In this document: piece by piece, positions 35,930 through 44,711 of the stretch
Position numbering within the stretch: position 1 is the stretch's first letter
Layout of the letters: each line of letters opens with the position of its first letter
DNA from: Jannaschia pagri
GTDB taxonomy: Bacteria > Pseudomonadota > Alphaproteobacteria > Rhodobacterales > Rhodobacteraceae
Direction: 5' to 3'
Assembly (NCBI RefSeq): GCF_019655435.1
Contig: NZ_BPFH01000003.1
Span: 124,001-188,000 of the forward strand
Length of the DNA stretch: 64,000 nt
Notes under the pieces: generated by a model
What the model was told of the DNA's origin: nothing
The model's database searches: none
Seen by the model: the letters and a program-made list of their open reading frames with translations, nothing else
Translations under genes and position numbers: made by a program

Positions 35930-36655
35930 TTGTGGCGACCGACGACCGAGGGCCAGACCATCCAAACCGTGACCCTGACGCTGTATCGTTTCGGCCCCGT
36001 TCGGGACCGTCTCTGGGCCTTTTCCCAGATGGCCTTCGCGCGACGGGCCATGGCGCGGTTGCCCGGATGTTCGTTCTGGAAACTGATGGGGTCGGGTACC
36101 GGCGAAGGGTTCACCCCCGTGCCCAACACCGGGGTCTATGCCATTCTCTGCGCGTGGACGGATCGCTCTGCTGCGGAGCACGGCCTGACCGCGCCGGTCT
36201 TTCGCCGGTATAGGCACCACGCGACCGAGGTCTGCACGCTCCACCTGACACCGGTGTCGGCACGGGGGCAGTGGTCGGGGACCAGTCCCTTCAGACCCTT
36301 GTCGGGCGCGAGCGAGGGTCCCATCGCGGCCCTCACGCGGGCCACGGTCCGCCCCCGGAATGCCCTGCGATTTTGGCGCAGGGTGCCAGATATCAGTCGG
36401 CGGATCGGCGCCAATTCGGACGTGCGGCTGAAGATCGGGGTCGGAGAGGTCCCGTTTCTGCACCAGGTCACCTTTTCGATCTGGCCCGATACCGACTCCA
36501 TGGCACGCTTTGCCCGAACATCAGGCCCTCATGCCGCCGCGATCCAAGCCGTGCGCGACGGCGATTGGTTCGCCGAAGAACTCTACGCCCGCTTTTCCGT
36601 GGCCGAGGCCACCGGCCAGTGGCAGGGACGCCCCGCGACCGAGGTATTGCAATGA
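35930..36655 (+). CDS. crtA: Spheroidene monooxygenase CrtA
   Basis: This protein of up to 241 residues belongs to the CrtA family, which adds a 2-keto group to spheroidene or spirilloxanthin intermediates to give spheroidenone. Family patterns include TLTLYRFGPVRDRLWAFSQM near the N-terminus, FWKLMGSGTGEGFTPVPNTG, and LKIGVGEVPFLHQVTFSIWP. The start is uncertain: the coordinates use a TTG, while a GTG at 35969 begins at the conserved region and gives 228 residues. Neither has a strong ribosome site. It is the first gene of crtA-bchI-bchD-bchO. Confidence 0.92.
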   Translation: MWRPTTEGQTIQTVTLTLYRFGPVRDRLWAFSQMAFARRAMARLPGCSFWKLMGSGTGEGFTPVPNTGVYAILCAWTDRSAAEHGLTAPVFRRYRHHATEVCTLHLTPVSARGQWSGTSPFRPLSGASEGPIAALTRATVRPRNALRFWRRVPDISRRIGANSDVRLKIGVGEVPFLHQVTFSIWPDTDSMARFARTSGPHAAAIQAVRDGDWFAEELYARFSVAEATGQWQGRPATEVLQ

Positions 36656-37653
36656 CCGCTTTTCCGTTCACGGCCATCGTCGGCCAGGATGAGATGAAGA
36701 CCGCCATGGTGCTGACGGCCGTGGACCCGGGCATTGGCGGGGTGCTTGTGTTTGGCGACCGGGGGACGGGCAAGTCCACGGCCGTGCGCGCGCTATCCGC
36801 TCTGCTGCCGCCGTTGGAGATGGTCGCAGGTTGCCCGGTCAATTCCGCCCGGGCCGAGGATGTGCCCGATTGGGCCGATGTGCCATCCCCGCAGGTCATC
36901 CAGGCGCCAACCCCCGTCGTCGATCTGCCCCTCGGCGTGACCGAGGATCGGGTGACCGGCGCGCTGGACATCGAACGCGCCCTGACCCGGGGCGAAAAGG
37001 CCTTTGAGCCGGGACTGCTGGCGCGAGCCAATCGCGGGTATCTCTACATCGACGAAATCAACCTGCTGGAAGATCACATCGTCGACCTTCTGTTGGATGT
37101 CGCGCAATCAGGCGAGAACGTGGTGGAGCGTGAGGGGCTGTCGATCCGGCACCCGGCCCGCTTCGTGCTCGTCGGCTCCGGCAACCCAGAGGAAGGGGAG
37201 CTTCGCCCCCAATTGTTGGATCGCTTCGGCTTATCGGTCGAGGTCGCATCCCCCCAAACCATCGAAGACCGGGTGGCCGTGATCCGCAGGCGGGATGCCT
37301 TCGACCGGGACCGCGCGGCCTTCCTGGCCAGCTGCTCTGTGGAGGAGGCAGACCTGCGCGACCGGATTGTCGCGGGTCGGCAGCGGCTGGCCACCACGGA
37401 GTCGAGCGACGCGGCTCTGCGCGATTGCGCAGCGCTCTGTATTGCGCTCGGCTCCGATGGATTGCGCGGTGAGTTGACCTTGCTGCGCGCGGCCCGGGCA
37501 TTGGCCGCGTTCGAGGGCGACGGCGAAGTCACCCGCGATCACCTGCGCCGCGTGGCCCCCATGGCCCTGCGCCACCGCCTACGCCGCGACCCCCTGGACG
37601 AGGCTGGCAGTTCCACGCGCGTGGTCCGCACCGTCGAGGACGTCCTGGCGTGA
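36652..37653 (+). CDS. bchI: Magnesium chelatase subunit I
   Basis: This 333-residue AAA+ ATPase of the Mg-chelatase (BchIDH) inserts Mg2+ into protoporphyrin IX, the first committed step to bacteriochlorophyll. Walker A is FGDRGTGKSTAVRALSALLP near residue 36 and Walker B is GYLYIDEINLLEDH near residue 130. The sensor segment GSGNPEEGELRPQLLDRFG is also present. The ATG overlaps the crtA stop (ATGA), and the stop overlaps the bchD GTG (GTGA). Confidence 0.97.
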   Translation: MTAFPFTAIVGQDEMKTAMVLTAVDPGIGGVLVFGDRGTGKSTAVRALSALLPPLEMVAGCPVNSARAEDVPDWADVPSPQVIQAPTPVVDLPLGVTEDRVTGALDIERALTRGEKAFEPGLLARANRGYLYIDEINLLEDHIVDLLLDVAQSGENVVEREGLSIRHPARFVLVGSGNPEEGELRPQLLDRFGLSVEVASPQTIEDRVAVIRRRDAFDRDRAAFLASCSVEEADLRDRIVAGRQRLATTESSDAALRDCAALCIALGSDGLRGELTLLRAARALAAFEGDGEVTRDHLRRVAPMALRHRLRRDPLDEAGSSTRVVRTVEDVLA

Positions 37654-39278
37654 GCGCCGAGCGATGGGCACAGGCGGTGCGCACCGCACGGTGCCTGGCG
37701 CTCGATCCAACCGGGCTGGGCGGTCTGCACCTGCGCGCGCGGGCTGGCGACGCGCGGACGGCGTTCTTGGCGCTCCTGACGGATCGGCTGCCAGCGGCTG
37801 CGCGCCTGCATCCAGACATGGGGGACGACGCGCTGTTCGGTGGTCTCGACCTGGCTGAGACGCTGGCCCATGGCCGCCCCGTTCAGCGTGCAGGCCTGAT
37901 TGACCGGCACAAGTTGCTGGTCTTGCCCATGGCGGAGCGCACGACGCCGGGCCTTGCCGCGCGGTTGGGCCAAGTCCTGGACGGGGGTGATCGGAGTTTG
38001 ATTGCCTTGGACGAGGGGGCGGAGCCTGACGAAAGGCTGCCGCCGGCCTTGGTGGACCGCATGGGTCTCTTTCTGGATCTCGACGGATTGCGCGCCGCCG
38101 ATCTGCCGGATCTCTCGCCCTTACCGGATGGACCCGCACTTTCCTCAAACGATTTGCGCGGTCAGGTCGTGGCACTGACACTGGCGCTCGGCATTGCCTC
38201 CCAACGGCGAGGCATGTTCACCCTACGGTTGGCCCAGACCTCCGCCTCCATAGACGGGCGGGCGGAGGTTTCAGAGGCCGATCTGGCGTTCGCCATACAG
38301 GTTGCCCTGCTGCCCCATGCGACCCAGATGCCACCCGCCCCGCCCGAGGAGGCGGCGGAGACGCCTGACGACGCACCGCCCCCTGACGAGCAAGATGGCC
38401 CACCCAAGGATCAGCCGCTGCCAGATGGTGACATCCTGCTAGAGGCGGCTTTGGCCAGCCTTCCGCCCGACCTTCTGTCCCAATTGGCCCAAGGCGCGGT
38501 CCCGCGGGCAACGGGCACGGGGGCCGGCGCCACGCGCAAGGGCAATCGCCGCGGACGCCCGCTGCCCCCCCGCGCCGGACGTCTGGACGGGCGCGCGCGG
38601 CTTGACCTTGTGGCGACCCTCCGCGCTGCCGCACCTTGGCAACGGCTGCGCGGCGGGGGGCCTGGACAGCCGGTCCAAGTCCGCGCCAGCGACATCCGGT
38701 TGAAACGCTATGAGACCCGCTCGGACCGCCTGTTGATCTTTGCCGTGGATGCCTCCGGCTCCGCAGCCTTCGCCCGCCTGGCCGAGGTCAAAGGCGCGGT
38801 GGAGCTTTTGCTGGCCGAGGCCTATGCGCGCCGGGACCATGTGGCATTGATTGCCTTCCGAGGAACCGCAGCGGACCTGCTGCTCCCCCCCACCCGTAGC
38901 CTTTTGCGCACCAAGAAGGAGTTGTCCGGCCTGCCGGGCGGTGGGGGCACGCCCCTGGCCGCGGGCCTGCGCCAGTCGGCAGAGCTAGCGCATCAGGCCC
39001 GAGGCCGTGGCATGGACCCAGCGGTGATCGTGCTGACCGACGGACGCCCGAACATCACCCTCGCCGGAGAGGCCGCGCGCGGGACAGCGACCGCAGAGGC
39101 CACGACGATGGCGCGCACACTCCGGGCTGCGCAGGTGCCCGGGCTGTTGATCGATGCAGGCAACCGGCCCACACCGGCCTTGGCAACCCTGGCCGCAGAG
39201 ATGGGCGCACCCTGCGTTCCCCTGCCCCGCGCCGACGCCGAAAAGATGCGCCGCACGGTGGCCCAGGCCCTGGCATGA
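37650..39278 (+). CDS. bchD: Magnesium chelatase subunit D
   Basis: This 542-residue partner of BchI forms the ID double-ring motor of the chelatase. A degenerate AAA+ domain without a functional Walker A occupies about residues 1-225. An acidic Pro-rich linker follows around 228-262, and a C-terminal von Willebrand A domain has the MIDAS motif DASGSAAFARL near residue 367. The GTG start overlaps bchI, and the stop overlaps the bchO ATG, so the three genes are translationally coupled. Confidence 0.95.
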   Translation: MSAERWAQAVRTARCLALDPTGLGGLHLRARAGDARTAFLALLTDRLPAAARLHPDMGDDALFGGLDLAETLAHGRPVQRAGLIDRHKLLVLPMAERTTPGLAARLGQVLDGGDRSLIALDEGAEPDERLPPALVDRMGLFLDLDGLRAADLPDLSPLPDGPALSSNDLRGQVVALTLALGIASQRRGMFTLRLAQTSASIDGRAEVSEADLAFAIQVALLPHATQMPPAPPEEAAETPDDAPPPDEQDGPPKDQPLPDGDILLEAALASLPPDLLSQLAQGAVPRATGTGAGATRKGNRRGRPLPPRAGRLDGRARLDLVATLRAAAPWQRLRGGGPGQPVQVRASDIRLKRYETRSDRLLIFAVDASGSAAFARLAEVKGAVELLLAEAYARRDHVALIAFRGTAADLLLPPTRSLLRTKKELSGLPGGGGTPLAAGLRQSAELAHQARGRGMDPAVIVLTDGRPNITLAGEAARGTATAEATTMARTLRAAQVPGLLIDAGNRPTPALATLAAEMGAPCVPLPRADAEKMRRTVAQALA

Positions 39279-40165
39279 GGCCACCGCCGCCCGACGACTG
39301 GCCCTTTGCCGCCCAAAGCCAGATCATAGAGGCACGCCCTCACCGCTGGCACGTCCAACAACTGGGCGCAGGCCCTGACCTGGTCCTGCTCCATGGCGCA
39401 GGCGCATCGACCCACAGTTGGCGCGCGCTGGCGCCTTTGCTGGCCGATGGGTATCGCATCACCATGCTGGACCTGCCGGGGCACGGCTTTACCCGGTCAG
39501 ACAACCGGAGCCGTGCGGGCCTTGATCCCATGGCCGAGGACGTCGCGCGGCTGCTGCACGCTCTCGCCATTTCGCCAGCCGCCTACCTGGGCCATTCCGC
39601 TGGCGCCACCGTGGCTCTGCGGCTCGCGCTGGACGGGGCGCGGCCCACGCCGGTCCTCTCGATCAACGGCGCCTTTCAGATGTTTGAGGGGATCGCGGGC
39701 TTTCTCTTTCCCCTCATGGCAAAGGCCCTGGCATTCAACCCCTTGACGGTCCCGCTTTTTACGGCGGGAAGCTCCCTCCCCCGCACGCGGCGGATGCTGG
39801 CGGGCACAGGCAGCACCATTGAGGACGCGGGCCTGCGCCAATACCACGCGCTGATTTCGGATCGCGAGCACGTGGCCGGCGCCTTGGCCATGATGGCGAA
39901 TTGGTCGCTGGACCGGCTGATCCGCGATGCGCCTGGACTGGATGCACCCGCCCTATTGGTCGTGGGGGCGAACGATCGGACGGTTCCCACCCGTGTCAGC
40001 CGAGACATGGCGGATCGCCTGCAGCAGGCGACCCTGACGGAGCTTCCCGGAGTTGGCCACCTGTTGCACGAGGAAGCCGCGCATCGGGCGGCGGAGGTCT
40101 GCCTGACCTTTCTGGACACAGCGCTGAGGGTCGATGGGACTGCTCAAAAGAAAACCCCCGGGTAA
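39275..40165 (+). CDS. bchO: BchO, alpha/beta hydrolase of the Mg-chelatase operon
   Basis: This 296-residue alpha/beta-hydrolase has the oxyanion region LLHGAGASTHSW near residue 35, the nucleophile elbow YLGHSAGATVAL near residue 107, and a late GVGHLLHEE with the probable catalytic His. BchO is consistently linked to bchID and thought to help Mg insertion, but its reaction is not established. Its TAA stop lies in the loop of the terminator hairpin that ends the operon. Confidence 0.92.
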   Translation: MRPPPPDDWPFAAQSQIIEARPHRWHVQQLGAGPDLVLLHGAGASTHSWRALAPLLADGYRITMLDLPGHGFTRSDNRSRAGLDPMAEDVARLLHALAISPAAYLGHSAGATVALRLALDGARPTPVLSINGAFQMFEGIAGFLFPLMAKALAFNPLTVPLFTAGSSLPRTRRMLAGTGSTIEDAGLRQYHALISDREHVAGALAMMANWSLDRLIRDAPGLDAPALLVVGANDRTVPTRVSRDMADRLQQATLTELPGVGHLLHEEAAHRAAEVCLTFLDTALRVDGTAQKKTPG

Positions 40166-40178
40166 CACCGGGGGTTTT
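40151..40178. terminator. Bidirectional terminator between bchO and cycA
   Basis: The perfect 11-bp stem AAAACCCCCGG / CCGGGGGTTTT has a 6-base loop and A/T flanks on both sides. It works for the rightward crtA-bchIDO unit and the leftward puh/hemA/cycA unit. The bchO stop codon falls in the loop. Confidence 0.9.
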
Positions 40179-40225
40179 GATCTGCGTTCTTACCGTGCCT
40201 TTCGCCCGGCCTCAAACGGCCTCCC

Positions 40226-40693
40226 TCAGGAGTCGCCCTCGATCTCGCTGAACTGGGCCAGGAAGGCATAGAGGTTGATCGCGTCCTCTTCCTTGCGGAC
40301 CTTGTAGGACATCTTGGAGCGACCGCTTGCGCCCGAGACCTCTTGCAGGTGGGCGGTCGGATCCTGGACGTAGGCCACGAAGTTGGCTTCGTCGTAGATC
40401 ATGCCTGCCTCACCGGCGGCCATGGTCAGGTCGGAATAGCGGAAGCCTTCGACGGCGCCGGACAGGCGACCAACGATGCCATAGAGGTTGGGGCCGGTCT
40501 TGGCGGCACGACCGGCAAGGACCTCACCATCGGGGTCCTGGACGACGTGGCAGGACTGGCACTGGCGGAAGGCACGCTCGCCCGCGTCAACGTCGCCAGT
40601 GGCGGTCAGATCGACGGCATGTCCATCGGCCAAGGCGGGTGCGGCCGACAGGGCAGCAAAGGCGGCTGCGGCAAGTGTGAAGGTACGAAGCAT
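40226..40693 (-). CDS. cycA: Class I c-type cytochrome, cytochrome c2-like
   Basis: This 155-residue periplasmic cytochrome has a signal peptide (cleavage after ALA, near residue 23), one CQSCH heme motif, the TGPNLYGIVGR segment and an axial Met in RSKMSYKVR near the C-terminus. This is the cytochrome c2 architecture that reduces the photo-oxidised reaction centre or shuttles electrons from bc1. The ATG at 40693 was chosen for the clean signal peptide. It is the last gene of the long bchF-to-cycA run, after hemA. Confidence 0.88.
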   Translation of the reverse strand: MLRTFTLAAAAFAALSAAPALADGHAVDLTATGDVDAGERAFRQCQSCHVVQDPDGEVLAGRAAKTGPNLYGIVGRLSGAVEGFRYSDLTMAAGEAGMIYDEANFVAYVQDPTAHLQEVSGASGRSKMSYKVRKEEDAINLYAFLAQFSEIEGDS

Positions 40694-40729
40694 CGGGTCT
40701 CTCTCCCTTAGAGGTGTTCCAACTCCGAA

Positions 40730-40751
40730 CCTAGACCAACATGGGTCTAGG
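40730..40751. promoter_or_regulatory. Inverted repeat in the hemA-cycA gap
   Basis: A perfect 8-base inverted repeat (CCTAGACC, 6-base spacer, GGTCTAGG) lies 37 bases upstream of the cycA start. It could be an operator for separate cycA transcription or an RNA hairpin protecting or separating the hemA message. It does not match the PpsR or FnrL consensus. Confidence 0.5.
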
Positions 40752-40800
40752 TCCAACCGCAACTCACGTCGATGTTAAACGTTCCGGGCCGCGCCGGGGC

Positions 40801-42015
40801 TTAGGCGGTTTGCCGGGCGATAGCGCACTGCTTCCACAGGGTTTTCAGCGCCTGAACCAGATGCTCGATATCCTCATCGGAATGGCGCGGACCGGGCGTG
40901 AAGCGCAACCGCTCCGTCCCCTTGGGAACGGTCGGATAGTTGATCGGCTGCACGTAAATCCCGAACATATCCATCAGGTAATCGGACAGCATCCGGCACT
41001 TGACCGGGTCCTTGATCATCACCGGGATGATATGGCTGGGGTTGTCGATATGGGGGATCCCTTCGGCATCCAGGCGGGCGCGCAGGCGGGCGACCTGGGC
41101 GCGCTGCTCGGCGCGCTCCACACCGCTGGTCTTCAGGTGCCGGATCGACGTGGTGGCCGCGGCCGCAACCGACGGCGGAAGCGCCGTGGTAAAGATGAAG
41201 CCCGAGGCAAAACTGCGGATGAAATCGCACAGCGCAGCGGAGCCGGTGATATACCCACCAAAGACACCGAAGGCCTTGCCCAAGGTCCCCTCGATCAGGG
41301 TGATGCGGTCCATCAGCCCCTCTTGCTCGGCGACGCCGCCACCGCGCGCGCCGTACATGCCAACGGCATGGACCTCGTCGAGATAGGTCATGGCGCCATG
41401 CTTATCGGCCACGTCGCAGATTTCTTTGATGGGGGCGATGTCGCCATCCATGGAATAGACCGACTCAAAGGCCACAATCTTGGTCGCATTGGCAGGCAGG
41501 GCGGCCAGCTTCCGGTCCAGATCTTCGACGTCGTTGTGCTTCCAGATGACCTTTTGCGCCTTGGAATGGCGAATGCCTTCGATCATCGAGGCGTGGTTCA
41601 AACTATCCGACAGGATCACCGCATTGGGCAGCCGCGCGCCCAGCGTGCTGAGCGCGGCCCAGTTCGACACATAACCCGAAGTGAACAGCAGGGCGCTTTC
41701 CTTGCCGTGCAGATCGGCCAGCTCGGCCTCTAGTTCCAGGTGGTGATGGTTCGTGCCGCTGATGTTGCGCGTGCCACCGGCCCCGGTACCGCATTCCCGG
41801 GCGGTGCGGGCCATGGCCTCGACCACATCGGGGTGCTGCCCCATCCCGAGGTAGTCGTTGGAGCACCAGACGGTGACGTCCCGCATCTCTCCCTCGTGGT
41901 GGTTCTTGGCGCGGGGGTGCTGACCACATTCCCGCGTCAGGTCGGCGAAATAGCGGTAGTTGCCCTCCGCCTTGAGCGCATCGAGTTGTTCCTCGAACAG
42001 TTTATCGAATGGCAT
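40801..42015 (-). CDS. hemA: 5-aminolevulinate synthase
   Basis: This 404-residue PLP enzyme condenses glycine with succinyl-CoA to ALA, the alphaproteobacterial entry to tetrapyrroles. The PLP lysine lies in [18 protein letters not shown] near residue 248, and [21 protein letters not shown] is the substrate loop. It sits inside the photosynthesis cluster after puhE with a 14-base overlap, so ALA supply is tied to pigment genes. Another hemA copy may exist elsewhere. Confidence 0.97.
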   Translation of the reverse strand: MPFDKLFEEQLDALKAEGNYRYFADLTRECGQHPRAKNHHEGEMRDVTVWCSNDYLGMGQHPDVVEAMARTARECGTGAGGTRNISGTNHHHLELEAELADLHGKESALLFTSGYVSNWAALSTLGARLPNAVILSDSLNHASMIEGIRHSKAQKVIWKHNDVEDLDRKLAALPANATKIVAFESVYSMDGDIAPIKEICDVADKHGAMTYLDEVHAVGMYGARGGGVAEQEGLMDRITLIEGTLGKAFGVFGGYITGSAALCDFIRSFASGFIFTTALPPSVAAAATTSIRHLKTSGVERAEQRAQVARLRARLDAEGIPHIDNPSHIIPVMIKDPVKCRMLSDYLMDMFGIYVQPINYPTVPKGTERLRFTPGPRHSDEDIEHLVQALKTLWKQCAIARQTA

Positions 42016-42802
42016 CGGGCCCCTCCTCCAACAGTCTCTCGTTTTGCGGCAGCATCCACCGCCATAGCTTTTCGTCGGGCAAGCGCACGACCATGAACCA
42101 GTGTTCCAACAACGCCAGCGCGGTCAGCGCGGCTAACAGAGCGAATCCCACCGCCTCGGGTGCGGTCTCGGCATGGGCCACCCTCTCCATCCAGCAGGCG
42201 GTGGCAAACGACAAGAGCGTGACCGACGTCGGGAACAGCCAATTGATCCGCGCCTCGCGGAAATGGCTGGGCAGGTGGTCGAGGGCGCGGGGGATGAACT
42301 CCGTATTCACCTTGCGCACGCCCAGATAGAGGTTGAGCTTGGCGCTGATCCGGGCCGCGTAAAGCACCCCGAACGTCCACAGCGCAAAGCGGTTCACGGC
42401 CCCGTGGCTGGCGATGGCCAGCGCGATCAAGGCGGCGGTCAACGTCATCTCGTGATAGGCCACAGTGCCCCAGGCGCGAATGAACCGCTCCCACTCGGGG
42501 ACATTGGCGCGGGCGCGCATCCGGTTTGGACCGGTGATGACGCCCGTCAGAAAGGCCAACTCGATCCAGCCCCAAATCGCCAGGGCCGACACGAACCCCA
42601 CATAGGTCGCGCCCAGGCCAGCGTCCGCCATGGACACCCAGGCCCCGACGCACCCGAGCACCATCAGAGGCAACATGCCCAGGACGGCCCACATGGGCGC
42701 CTGCACGCTGTCCGCACGGCGCACCACAACCAGGATCACCCCGGTGGAGAACCACCAGGCGAACAGGGCCACAAGGCCGGCGATCCAGGGTGAGGCGAAC
42801 AT
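42002..42802 (-). CDS. puhE: Photosynthetic complex assembly protein PuhE
   Basis: This 266-residue protein with about seven transmembrane helices has the DUF3623/PuhE pattern, including [20 protein letters not shown] and [20 protein letters not shown]. PuhE influences reaction-centre and bacteriochlorophyll levels in Rhodobacter, but the mechanism is unknown. Its ATG shares a base with the acsF TGA (TGATG), and its end overlaps hemA. Confidence 0.92.
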   Translation of the reverse strand: MFASPWIAGLVALFAWWFSTGVILVVVRRADSVQAPMWAVLGMLPLMVLGCVGAWVSMADAGLGATYVGFVSALAIWGWIELAFLTGVITGPNRMRARANVPEWERFIRAWGTVAYHEMTLTAALIALAIASHGAVNRFALWTFGVLYAARISAKLNLYLGVRKVNTEFIPRALDHLPSHFREARINWLFPTSVTLLSFATACWMERVAHAETAPEAVGFALLAALTALALLEHWFMVVRLPDEKLWRWMLPQNERLLEEGPDAIR

Positions 42803-43923
42803 CAGTAGGCAGGCTCCAACCGGGTTTGGGTGGGCACATCATGCCGTTTGACCGGGATCGTATATAGCGAGACAAAAGCCGCAGCGGCCCGCAGCGATCC
42901 GCTGGCCTTACCCAACAGACGGCTGAGACCGGTCTTCTTTTCAGCCAGGGCCAGATCGGCGTTGGCCTTTTGCAACCGCTTCAAGGTCGGCATCCAGCGG
43001 GGATGGTCGATGTCGAGCGTGATCGGAAAGACCTGCTTGGAGATTTCAGAGGTCTTTTCGAACACGGATTGCGCGTACCAATCCGGGTCCACACCCAGGG
43101 CCTTGTGGAAGGCGGGGCGCTGGTGGTCACGGACGTACATCGTGCCGTAGACCGCTGTTAGGAAGAACTTGATCCACCAGACGTTCCGACCGCTTGTCAG
43201 CTTCGGGTCGGTCTTCATCAGCAAGGCGAAGGCTTCGCCATGGCTGAACTCGTCGTTGCACCACTCTTTGAACCATTTGAAAATCGGGTGGAATCGATGT
43301 TCCGGATGCGCCTCCAGGTGACGAAAGATCGTGATGTAGCGCGCGTAGCCGATTTTTTCCGAAAGGTAAGTGGCGTAGTAGATGAACTTGGGCCGGAAGT
43401 AGGTGTATTTCTTTTTCTGCGTAAGGAATCCCAGATTCACGGCAATACCTGCCTCACGCAGGGCATCATTGATAAAGCCCGCGTGTCGCGCTTCGTCCCG
43501 CGCCATCAGTTGAAATAGCGTGGTGATGTCCTCGTTCGAGCCCCGGCGCTTCATTTCTTTGTACAGAACGCAGCCCGAGAACTCGGCCGTGCAGGACGAG
43601 ATCAGAAAATCGATGAACTCCCGCTTGAGCGCCGGGTCCATGCCGTCCCAGTCGATGTGATCCCAGTCTTCGTTCTTTTTGAAGTGCCCCCGGTTCGGGT
43701 CCGCTTTCATCTGGCCGATCAAGGTGTCCCAGTCTTCGCGCACGGGGCTGACATCGATGGCATCCATCTCATCGAAATCGGTGGTATAGAACCGCGGCGT
43801 CAGGAGTGTGTTCGACATGGCGACGCGGGTGGCGCTTTCGCTGTCGACGACCTGTTGGTTATCGGCGGCCAGCGCCTCTTCGACGGTGGTGGCATCGGCG
43901 GAGTGATTGGTTTGGACGTTCAT
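42802..43923 (-). CDS. acsF: Mg-protoporphyrin IX monomethyl ester oxidative cyclase (aerobic)
   Basis: This 373-residue di-iron monooxygenase forms ring E of bacteriochlorophyll using O2. The ligand motifs are visible: SSCTAEFSGCVLYKEMKRRG, then ARDEARHAGFINDAL and EWCNDEFSHGEAFAL. Its presence indicates pigment synthesis under oxic conditions. No bchE is seen in the window. The start overlaps the small upstream gene (ATGA), a likely cyclase partner. Confidence 0.96.
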   Translation of the reverse strand: MNVQTNHSADATTVEEALAADNQQVVDSESATRVAMSNTLLTPRFYTTDFDEMDAIDVSPVREDWDTLIGQMKADPNRGHFKKNEDWDHIDWDGMDPALKREFIDFLISSCTAEFSGCVLYKEMKRRGSNEDITTLFQLMARDEARHAGFINDALREAGIAVNLGFLTQKKKYTYFRPKFIYYATYLSEKIGYARYITIFRHLEAHPEHRFHPIFKWFKEWCNDEFSHGEAFALLMKTDPKLTSGRNVWWIKFFLTAVYGTMYVRDHQRPAFHKALGVDPDWYAQSVFEKTSEISKQVFPITLDIDHPRWMPTLKRLQKANADLALAEKKTGLSRLLGKASGSLRAAAAFVSLYTIPVKRHDVPTQTRLEPAY

Positions 43924-44216
43924 GCCAAGACCTCCTCGGAGAAGCTGAACTCACACAGTTCCATGAATTCCAAATCACCGGTGGCGCGGGTCCACATGCG
44001 CTCCAACCCACTGGCGCGGGTGATGACGGCTGTGCGCTCCTCCGAGACGACCTCGCCGTAGGGGGCCATGATCTCGGCGCCCTGCACCTCGACCGTGTCA
44101 CCGGGATGAACCACCGCCCCGTTGTTGAAGCGCACATGCGCCGACAACTCTTCGAACCGGTGCGAGATCGTCACCGTGCAGGGCGCTTCCTCGCGTGTTC
44201 TCGTCAGAAATCCCAT
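43920..44216 (-). CDS. bciE: Probable BciE, small subunit of the aerobic cyclase
   Basis: This is a 98-residue soluble protein. It has a short N-terminal TISHRFEELSAHVRF segment, a beta-rich HPGDTVEVQGAEIMAPYGE core and an acidic tail ending FSEEVLA. It sits directly before acsF and overlaps it by 4 bases. In Rhodobacter sphaeroides a small alphaproteobacterial protein encoded at this position, BciE, is required for AcsF activity. The identification here rests on size and position rather than a motif. Confidence 0.75.
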   Translation of the reverse strand: MGFLTRTREEAPCTVTISHRFEELSAHVRFNNGAVVHPGDTVEVQGAEIMAPYGEVVSEERTAVITRASGLERMWTRATGDLEFMELCEFSFSEEVLA

Positions 44217-44234
44217 GGGTCGTTCTCCCGTCGG

Positions 44235-44705
44235 TTAGTCTAAAAGCCTGGCGAAGGTGTCTGCGTTCTTCGCCCCGAATCCGATCAACTCCGCGCGCCA
44301 GCCGGTCAGGTCGTCGCGCAGGCTCAGCTGTCCGTTCTCGAACAGCACCAGGCGGATCGGCGCCCGGATGTCTTGGCCTCGTCTGTCACGTTCGAACACC
44401 AGCACACGATGCACACCTGCGACGAAGCCGCCTTGCTCTGTGTCAAATGTCGCGATGACGGTGCCATTGGCGTCCAGCACACGGGCCGCGCCGGTGGTGC
44501 CATCGGCATCCAGCATGATCGCACGCTGTTTGACGATGGCCACATCGCCGCCCTCCAGCGCGGGCATCGCCTCCAATGGGCGGTCTGTCAGGGCGGCATA
44601 GGTGGTGATGAACAGGGCACAGGCCACCAGAACACCGACCGCACGCAGCAGCAGCGTCGGGACCATTTCCTTGTCGCGTTGGACGAGGCGGGCTTCGGGG
44701 GTCAT
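44235..44705 (-). CDS. puhC: Photosynthetic complex assembly protein PuhC
   Basis: This 156-residue protein has a short cytoplasmic N-terminus, one transmembrane helix (about residues 18-40) and a periplasmic beta-rich domain with the GGFVAGVHRVLVFERDRRG segment typical of PuhC. It supports assembly and arrangement of RC-LH1. It lies 6 bases after puhB. Confidence 0.9.
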   Translation of the reverse strand: MTPEARLVQRDKEMVPTLLLRAVGVLVACALFITTYAALTDRPLEAMPALEGGDVAIVKQRAIMLDADGTTGAARVLDANGTVIATFDTEQGGFVAGVHRVLVFERDRRGQDIRAPIRLVLFENGQLSLRDDLTGWRAELIGFGAKNADTFARLLD

Positions 44706-44711
44706 GTCACC

